Below the pieces are notes generated by a model. It was not told the DNA's origin and searched no databases. It worked only from the letters and a program-made list of their open reading frames with translations. The translations under genes and the position numbers were made by a program. A stretch of DNA of 64,000 bases from Cavia porcellus (lineage: Eukaryota; Chordata; Mammalia; Rodentia; Caviidae): NCBI RefSeq assembly GCF_034190915.1, contig NW_026947496.1, positions 27,746,001 to 27,810,000 on the forward strand. The letters are read 5' to 3'. Below, piece after piece: positions 59,201 through 64,000 of the stretch; the first letter of the stretch is position 1; the number at the start of each line of letters is the position of its first letter.

Positions 59201-60350
59201 TCCTCTAATCTTATTTGTAAGTTAGCTATAGTAACTGAATTAAAGGCGATTTAAGACTATAATTGGATAGGAAATTTATCTCTTAAAAATATGTAGTCAG
59301 AAGCCAGGCACAGTGGCATAGGCTTGTATTCCCAGCACTCTGGGCTGAAGCAGAGGATAGCAAATTCAAGCTCAGCTTGGAGAACTTAGCAAGTTGCTTT
59401 CTCAAAACTAAAAAAAGGGCTAGTGAAATATTTCCATGCAAAAGCCCTGGGTTTAATCCCCCAGTACCACCTAATAAAAAAGTAAACAGTCTTCTATTAT
59501 CCAAAGGTTCTACACCTGCAGACTCAACCCCCTTAGATGGAAAATACTTTTTTAAAAAGTGCATGTATAGACTTTTCCCAACCAGTATTCTCTAACAATA
59601 CAGTATTAACTCTTTACATAACATTTATTGTATATTAAATATTATAAGTAATCTAGAGATGATTTAAAGTGTACAGCAGGATTGCATAGGTTACATGCAA
59701 ATACTTCACTGTTATGTAAAAGACTTGAGCACCCATCGATTTTGATATCTGCAGGGGCTTTAAGACCAAGCCTCCATGATCCCACAAGGGACTGCAATAT
59801 CTCCAGTTCCTCATTAGGATTTTAAGAGCCTCATTCACTTCTTATTGTTCTTAAACTAGTCATTTTAGAGTTAAGTCTACGACCAGACAGCCCACCACCA
59901 AGTTGATACTTAAGAAGTTAAAACTCATTAAATGGAAGTGAAAAGAGATCTTCTCACTAGTCTTAAAAAATAAAATGGGAAGCTAAGGGTGGAAAAGGTT
60001 AAGCAAACCATGGATCTATAGCAAAAGAAACTGGGTAAGGGATGAACATGACAGAATCTTGTTATTACAAGCCATTCAAACTTGATAGTTTGGGAGGTAA
60101 AGAAAGATATATAGGAACGTTGCTATAAACTTGTAACTTTACTTTTAAAAAATTATTTGGCATTAACTATATTTAAATATGCTTCCTTTCAAGGTACATG
60201 TCACCTGCTAAAATAGGAGAAGAAATAGTAATTACAGCAAATATTCTGAAGCAGGGAAAGACACTTGCGTTTGCTTCTGTGGATGTGACCAACAAGGCCA
60301 CAGGAAAACTAATAGCACAAGGAAGACACACAAAACACCTGGGAAACTGA
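44181..60350 (+). CDS. ACOT13: ACOT13 (THEM2), acyl-CoA thioesterase 13 (whole coding region, 3 exons)
   Basis: Coding exons are 44181-44252, 56542-56726 and 60194-60350. The joined frame is 414 nt, 137 residues plus stop. Human is 140 residues; the difference is that the human first start codon has no equivalent here, so translation starts at the position of human Met4. The protein is a single hotdog-fold thioesterase domain. Key residues of human THEM2 are kept: Asn47 (HANKQG), the LHGG turn at 52-55, Asp62 (TLIDS) and Ser80 (GVSVDM). The enzyme hydrolyses medium- and long-chain acyl-CoA to free fatty acid and CoA, works as a homotetramer associated with mitochondria, and partners with phosphatidylcholine transfer protein (PCTP). 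It is transcribed divergently from TDP2. The first 24 residues are the most diverged from human. Confidence 0.96.
45318..45475 (+). repeat. B1 SINE with (AAAG)n tail
   Basis: GAGGCATGGTGGCCCACAGC, tandem GGCCAGCCTG units, AAAGAAAGAAAG. Confidence 0.9.
45480..45560 (+). repeat. ID-like SINE relic
   Basis: TTTGCCTGCCATGCATCAGG. Confidence 0.55.
45895..45970 (+). repeat. ID SINE (5' truncated)
   Basis: AGTAGCTCAGTGGCATTAGT and GTTCAATCCCCCATACC. Confidence 0.85.
46360..46443 (-). repeat. B1 SINE fragment
   Basis: CTTCAGCCTCCCAAATAGCT. Confidence 0.6.
46596..46682 (-). repeat. ID SINE with long T-run
   Basis: About 20 T then GTACCAGGGACCAAACTCAT. Confidence 0.85.
46852..47030 (+). repeat. B1 SINE with local duplication
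   Basis: GGCCAGGCATAGTAGCATAT; the CCTCAGGAGGCT segment is duplicated. Confidence 0.85.
47075..47185 (-). repeat. B1 SINE
   Basis: Antisense, diverged (GACCCTCCTGCCTCATTTTC). Confidence 0.65.
47390..47435 (+). repeat. ID SINE, 5' half only
   Basis: GGGCTAGGAATTTAGCTCAG. Confidence 0.6.
47500..47658 (-). repeat. B1 SINE
   Basis: Antisense with two GGCTGGCCTTGAA units. Confidence 0.9.
48428..48535 (+). repeat. B1 SINE
   Basis: AAGCTGGGTGTTGTGCACAC. Confidence 0.8.
48755..48892 (+). repeat. B1 SINE (5' truncated)
   Basis: GCAATCCCAGTACTCGAGAA and long A tail. Confidence 0.8.
49462..49540 (+). repeat. ID SINE
   Basis: GGGTATAGATCAGCACTC and GTTCTATCCCCAGC. Confidence 0.6.
49850..49990 (-). 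repeat. B1 SINE
   Basis: Antisense (CTATGTATTCCAGGTTAGCC). Confidence 0.75.
50225..51240 (+). repeat. Ancient LINE-like mammalian repeat (about 1 kb)
   Basis: Sense copy with GCCTGCTGTGTGCCAGGCGT, TTGTAGGTAACCTGAAAGAC, a run like TGAGTGATGACCCCAGGATT and other landmarks of an old L2/L3-type 3' end. A B1 at 50512-50626 is inserted. Confidence 0.55.
50512..50626 (-). repeat. B1 SINE inside the ancient repeat
   Basis: Antisense B1, diverged. Confidence 0.55.
51522..52141 (-). mobile_element. Solo LTR of an endogenous retrovirus
   Basis: A 620-bp block with TG...CA ends flanked by a perfect 5-bp duplication GTCAG (51517-51521 and 52142-52146). On the minus strand it has a TATA-like CTATAAAAATC followed by AATAAAA, the order expected of U3-R. 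No internal retroviral genes flank it, so it is a recombined solo LTR. Confidence 0.85.
52190..52390 (-). repeat. MIR/L2-like relic
   Basis: AACAACCCTGTGAAGTAGAC then AACTTTCCCAAGGTG, the antisense MIR layout. Confidence 0.6.
53625..53706 (-). repeat. Young ID SINE with exact target duplication
   Basis: Antisense near-consensus copy; TGTAAGACAATT occurs at 53593-53604 and 53708-53719. Confidence 0.93.
54365..54450 (+). repeat. ID SINE
   Basis: GGACTGGGGTGTGGCTCAGT and TCAGTCCCCAGTACTG. Confidence 0.85.
55065..55140 (+). repeat. ID SINE
   Basis: GTATAGCGCAGTTGTAGAG. Confidence 0.65.
55665..55742 (+). repeat. Young ID SINE, 5' truncated
   Basis: AGTACCTGCCTTGTAAGCAG and GAGTTCAATCCCCGGTACC; TGCCTATCA / TGCTTATCA flanks look like a target duplication. 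Confidence 0.85.
56542..56726 (+). CDS. ACOT13: ACOT13 coding exon 2
   Basis: Follows TTCATGTAG and ends in phase 2 at ATAAC|GTATGT. Encodes VTLVSAAPEKVICEMKVEEE, then HANKQGTLHGG with the catalytic-site Asn and the HGG turn, TLIDS with the acidic residue, and GVSVDMNI. This is the core of the hotdog fold. Confidence 0.96.
56908..57217 (+). repeat. Tigger-like DNA transposon relic, near full length
   Basis: Begins CAGTCATCCCTTTGTATTGG and ends ACAGAGGGTCCATTGTAC, a degraded inverted-repeat pair. The centre shares CAATACAATGTAAGTAATAC with the copy at 3107. Confidence 0.55.
57240..57400 (+). repeat. B1 SINE
   Basis: AATAGGCATGATGGCCTTCC with internal near-duplicate. Confidence 0.85.
57531..57659 (+). 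repeat. B1 SINE with A20 tail
   Basis: GCCAGGCATGATGGCACCTT; AAGTATGTCTTGG before and AAGTACCCCTTGG after form an imperfect target duplication. Confidence 0.85.
57661..57688. repeat. Perfect 12-bp inverted repeat with 4-nt loop
   Basis: TACCCCTTGGAC, loop AAGT, then its exact reverse complement, directly after the B1 A tail. Confidence 0.9.
58172..58318 (-). repeat. B1 SINE
   Basis: Antisense (TTGCCTCAGCCTCCTGGGTG). Confidence 0.8.
58339..58425 (+). repeat. ID SINE
   Basis: GGGGCCAGGGATTTAGCTCA. Confidence 0.85.
58791..58870 (+). repeat. ID SINE (first of a pair)
   Basis: GGGCTGGGATATAGCTCAGT. Confidence 0.85.
58886..58972 (+). repeat. ID SINE (second of a pair)
   Basis: GGGCCGAGGATTTAGCTCAG, inserted in or beside the tail of the previous ID. 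Confidence 0.88.
59046..59172 (+). repeat. B1 SINE
   Basis: AGCTAGTTGTAGTGGCTCAC. Confidence 0.8.
59303..59482 (+). repeat. B1+ID composite SINE
   Basis: B1 head GCCAGGCACAGTGGCATAGG and ID-like end GGGTTTAATCCCCCAGTACC. Confidence 0.78.
59490..59795 (-). repeat. Tigger-like DNA transposon relic, inverted
   Basis: The same family as the previous copy in reverse orientation; the plus strand reads CTATTATCCAAAGGTTC at one end and GATCCCACAAGGGACTG at the other. Confidence 0.5.
60194..60350 (+). CDS. ACOT13: ACOT13 coding exon 3 (terminal)
   Basis: Follows CTTTCAAG and encodes YMSPAKIGEEIVITANILKQ to the stop at 60348-60350 (C-terminus RHTKHLGN). It supplies the last beta strands of the hotdog sheet and is nearly identical to human. 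Confidence 0.96.
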
Positions 60351-60417
60351 GTGAACAGCAGGTGGAAACGAAGCCAATAGCGAACATCAACTGTAAATTT
60401 GATTTGAACAAAATCAA

Positions 60418-60423
60418 AATAAA
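60418..60423 (+). terminator. ACOT13: ACOT13 poly(A) signal
   Basis: A canonical AATAAA lies 68 nt after the ACOT13 stop codon, giving a short 3' UTR. A longer isoform is possible because the downstream sequence stays free of SINEs to about 61100. Confidence 0.7.
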
Positions 60424-61104
60424 TGAGCAGAATCAGAAGTAGCTGAAGAATACTGATTTGGGGGGAAAAGACCTAGAGACCAAGTAAGGCAGAATGAAGG
60501 TGGGGGTGCCTGGTGTTTCCCTTTGCCTTTTTTTTTTTTTTTTTTAAATCCATGATAATTCAAAGAAAAAAACTGTTTTAAAAACAGAAGAAGTTAAAGC
60601 CAATTGGGCCACTCTAAGATTACTCCAATGTTCAGTGTGAGGCTAGATAAATATAAATTAATGGCCGAGTCTGTTTAGATCTTTCTAGAGAAGTCTACAT
60701 TGCTTATTTCTTAACAGCTCTGGAGGCCAAGGTCAAGATCAGAACTGTCTGGTGAAGGCCACTTCCTGGCTCACCGACTGCCTTCTCTGTGCATCCTCAC
60801 ATGGCAGAGCAGAGGAAGCAGTAGGGGCTTCCTGAGGACCCCAGCTACTTCAGTGCCATCCCTAGGATTAGAACTTCGGGGGACACTCAGTACATTGGCC
60901 ATAGTAGCGGCCTGCCCTTAATATCTTTTCATAGCTCTGAAATGCCTTGCCACATGCCCATTTCTCTTACAGATTACCAAACTTCATAAAAGAATATCAG
61001 AAAATTAGATTGTGCCATAATTGCTTAAAGTAAAAAAGTGTGATACAGAAAATATTCCAAATCCTTTTCCTGTGATCATTTATTATAGATTTAATCTGGC
61101 ATTT

Positions 61105-61228
61105 TTATTTTTGGAGACAGGATCGGTCTCTATGTAGTCCAGAATGGCATCAAACTTGAAACAATCTTCCTGTCTCAGCCTCCCAAGTACTGAAATTACA
61201 GTCAGGCACTACCACACACCAGCCAGCC
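61105..61228 (-). repeat. B1 SINE
   Basis: Antisense (TCTCAGCCTCCCAAGTACTG). Confidence 0.8.
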
Positions 61229-62167
61229 TTCTGCATTAAAAGGAGGAAAGGCATACTATAAGCCCCTCTAAAACTGTCTACTATATTAAAAAGATCAAGT
61301 TCACAAATTAGTCTGTTTCTCAAAGATCACAAAATACTATGGACTATGGCACTTAAAATACTTTATTTCTATAGCCAAGTCTTAGTGAACATCTCATGAC
61401 TGAAGACTGAAAAAAAAAGGAAACAGCTTGAAAAAAATTTGGAAAACCAGGCAAGTTGTAAGTTGGTTATCCTTTGCTGGTATTAGAATGTATGCTTATC
61501 TGTTTAGATGCAGATGCAGACTCTCCCTAGCAGCAGTGGGAAGTGAGATCCAGGTATTGATTCTTAGTATACTTTCCACTTTAAGGAACCTGAGCCCTCT
61601 GTAGAACAGCAACACCAGGTCTGGAAGCTGGTGCACAACACAAGGTATCTTATCCCTGAAAATAATGAAGGGCTCAAAAAAATGACAAAGACATGCAAAT
61701 TACACATCAAGGGAAAAGTTGAGACAATGTTTTAGTGGAAAATGGCAACATAGGAGGAATCTTAAAATGTGGAGGGGTATATACATTTAGAGTATTACCC
61801 TTGCAGCCACCTTTAAGATTGGTTTGGTCCAACAGCAAGAAACACCAGTGGAGCTCAAGATAGAGGTAGGACATTTGCATGTTTCTCATAGATTGCCAGG
61901 AATAAGTACATAGAGGAAAAACAAACAATAAACAAAAACACCTTGACCAGCAAGGAAAACCAACATCACTAGGGAACAGAGTGTATCCCTGGACATCCAA
62001 CTTGAGAAGAGGCAACACAGTAACTATGAATTCAAATGAAAAGTTTATAGAAAGTTGGCCTATACTCCTAAAATGTCAAGATCATGAAACAGGCTGAGGA
62101 ACAAAAGACGATATGGACATAACTAAACACTGTAATTCTGTACTACTGGGGATTTTTAAAGCTATCA

Positions 62168-62242
62168 ATATCAGCTGAGGACATATAGCTCAGGGATACA
62201 GTACCCATCTAGCATTCCTGGGTTCAATCTCCACAAAAAATA
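62168..62242 (+). repeat. ID SINE
   Basis: GAGGACATATAGCTCAGGG and GGGTTCAATCTCCAC. Confidence 0.75.
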
Positions 62243-62616
62243 CTGAGTTAAAACTAGGATATGAATGGCAAAATACATCAATGTGATAGTCCCTGAAATT
62301 TTCCACTTCATTGCGGACAACTCGACCAGCAATGAAAATATACTTGTACTTCATGAAACATAGGCCTAAGAATTTTAATATATGCAAGAAATTCTGGAAT
62401 GGTTCAGAAGATATATACAAAGAACAAACATGAATGTCCCAAGCTGAAGACTGAAAGTTGGGCACAGGTTATATAAGAACTTTCTGTATCTCTTGCAACT
62501 TTGTAATTTTTTTCAAAATAAATGGCTGCTGAATTGCCTAGTATACTGAATATAGTAATGTAATTCACAGTAAATGACTAAGAGCTTGGGCTTTCCTGTC
62601 AGTCAGCAGCCTATTT

Positions 62617-62766
62617 GTGGTACTGTAGTTTGAATCCAGGGCCTTGGTATACTGAGTTAACCACCCACAGCCTTTTTAAAATCTGGATACAACACCTCAC
62701 TAAATTGCCTACACTGGCCTCAAATTTGGATCCCTAACTCTTATAGGTACACACAGTCCAGCCAAT
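62617..62766 (-). repeat. B1+ID composite SINE
   Basis: Antisense ID-like body (GTTTGAATCCAGGGCCTTGG) then antisense B1, both diverged. Confidence 0.6.
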
Positions 62767-63109
62767 CTAACTGAAATTGTCTAATTCTTATGAGCCTAGC
62801 TTAAGCAATTAAGCCTCTGGATCTATTTCCACTCACCAGATTAAGAGCTTGGAAACAGTACCTATTAGAAACAAAACTGTTACTTCAAATGGATTCTAAC
62901 TTTCAGAGAAAATGTGACAAAGCATTTTTGAATTAAAAAGGGTCACGACATAACGCATAAGCACAGGCTTCTAACTACTGAAAATAGACCGCATGTCTTT
63001 GATTCCTCTTTTTGCTGAATTTACAAACCCAAATGCTAAGTGACAACTACTCAGTGACTTAAGATAAAAAAAGTTACCACTTCAATCTTTGTGTATTCAC
63101 CTGAATAGT

Positions 63110-64000
63110 CAGGGAACTTTCACCTATTTTTATTTAGGTTTTCATTTTTTTCAAATTCCAACCAGAAGCTAAATACAATTGGAAACCAGTAAGCACTAGT
63201 TTTACTCCAAAGGAGTAGGATCACTCAGATTCACTCCAATAAAAGTATGCAACTTTTAAGCAAAGATTTTCTTCATTTAAAAGGAACAAAACAAACTATA
63301 CAGTAGTCTCTCCTTATGTTCATTGCACAAAATGAGTTCTGCTTTTAGAACTTTTGACATTGGCTATTTTTACAATTTAACTTTTTAGTAACTTTTTTCC
63401 TATTTCAAAACTCTGCTTTATCTTTAGGACGGTGTAGAAACCAGAATTTCAAAACAATTCACTCGAATTATTTTATAATTAAAATCTTTTTAACACCAAA
63501 AAACAAAATAAAACCAAAGTAAAGTCCTCTACCTATTATAGTTTCTGCAGCTATGAATGTATTTCTCAGTTTTATAGCTGCTTTAGCTACTCCAGACTCC
63601 ATTATCGGCTTTAATGTATAAACGCATCCACACTCAGCAGAATACTCTTTATAACAGCAACTTGGGGAAAGAGATCTGGGAAAAAAAATACATATTTATG
63701 TACCAAGAAAACAAACATGGCCCAGTGAAATATGAGGCAAGAATGCCTACAATGAGATGCTTTTGTCATTTAAGATTTCTTTCCCATGGTTGTCATTTCT
63801 TTTTTAAACAACCACTTCTGGTCATTAGAATGAATCTGACAGTGCTCTGAACAACGGTGATTACACCAAAGCTATTAAGTTTTTAAAATGTTATTTATAC
63901 CTGTTACATTCACTTCTCACCCTCCAAATACTGATGACAGATGTCAAAGAGGCAAACACCAGCACAAATGGGAAGACCATCAATAATGAGTATCACACCT
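63110..64000 (-). other. Putative 3' UTR of C6orf62 (minus strand, continues off the window)
   Basis: From about 62770 to the end there are no SINEs or LINEs, in sharp contrast to the rest of the window. Read on the minus strand the block is AU-rich with U-runs and ends in CCTAAATAAAAATAGG, an AATAAA at 63134-63129. In human the next gene after ACOT13 is C6orf62, oriented tail-to-tail, so this is most simply its 3' UTR. No C6orf62 coding residues are visible; its stop codon would be beyond 64000. The assignment is synteny-based inference. Confidence 0.4.

Larger units (their letters stand above)
56727..60193 (+). other. ACOT13 intron 2
   Basis: About 3.5 kb with two Tigger-like relics, several SINEs and a 12-bp perfect hairpin at 57661-57688. 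The stretches 57690-58170 and 59800-60190 show nothing recognised. Confidence 0.6.
60424..63109. other. Intergenic sequence downstream of ACOT13
   Basis: Holds a T-run at about 60530-60545, a B1 (61105-61228), an ID (62168-62241) and a B1+ID composite (62617-62765). Part of 60424-61100 may be an extended ACOT13 3' UTR. No exon was recognised. Confidence 0.4.

Noticed and set aside
63480..63605. 44-codon minus-strand frame MESGVAKAAIKLRNTFIAAE...
   Set aside because: Looks superficially protein-like but lies in a probable 3' UTR with no splice or homology support.

Overview
This is a piece of a mammalian, almost certainly rodent, nuclear genome. It is dense with B1-type (7SL-like) SINEs and ID-type (tRNA-Ala-like) SINEs. 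The young ID subfamily has a characteristic anticodon-arm region and a GGTACC-type 3' end, and several copies are B1+ID composites. From memory of rodent SINEs this points to the beaver/kangaroo-rat side of rodents (Castorimorpha), with beaver the best guess. That species call is inference.

The genes match human 6p22.3 (the DYX2 dyslexia-susceptibility interval): KIAA0319 - TDP2 - ACOT13 - (C6orf62). (1) Positions 1 to about 28.75 kb hold the 5' part of KIAA0319 on the minus strand. A signal-peptide exon lies at 1045-1186, a large repeat-filled first intron follows, and a CpG-island promoter/non-coding exon 1 sits near 28.58-28.8 kb with an RFX X-box and an NRF1-type site. (2) Positions 28.8-31.4 kb are a short intergenic gap. 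(3) TDP2 (tyrosyl-DNA phosphodiesterase 2) lies on the minus strand from about 31.4 kb to 43.8 kb. All seven coding exons were located; they give an intact 358-residue frame with all four catalytic residues. (4) A CpG-island bidirectional promoter at 43.8-44.18 kb separates the TDP2 and ACOT13 start codons by 380 bp. (5) ACOT13/THEM2 (hotdog-fold acyl-CoA thioesterase) lies on the plus strand in three coding exons, 44181-60350, giving an intact 137-residue frame and a poly(A) signal at 60418. (6) The last part of the window is intergenic and then a repeat-free AU-rich block, probably the 3' UTR of C6orf62 on the minus strand, tail-to-tail with ACOT13.

The genes do not form one pathway. TDP2 repairs topoisomerase-2 protein-DNA adducts, ACOT13 hydrolyses long-chain acyl-CoA, and KIAA0319 is a neuronal membrane glycoprotein. 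They are linked by conserved order and, for TDP2/ACOT13, by a shared promoter.

The most unusual material is in the mobile elements. A composite A-tailed element with a tandem-repeat block and an antisense retroviral-env-like segment is inserted in an old L1 (36191-36922; SVA-like in plan). A short DNA transposon has 24-bp perfect inverted repeats and a mariner-superfamily transposase remnant (6958-7312). Two solo LTRs have exact 5-bp target duplications (27325-27667 and 51522-52141), and a third LTR-like block splits an ID SINE. I saw no CRISPR arrays, prokaryotic operons or functional tRNA genes.
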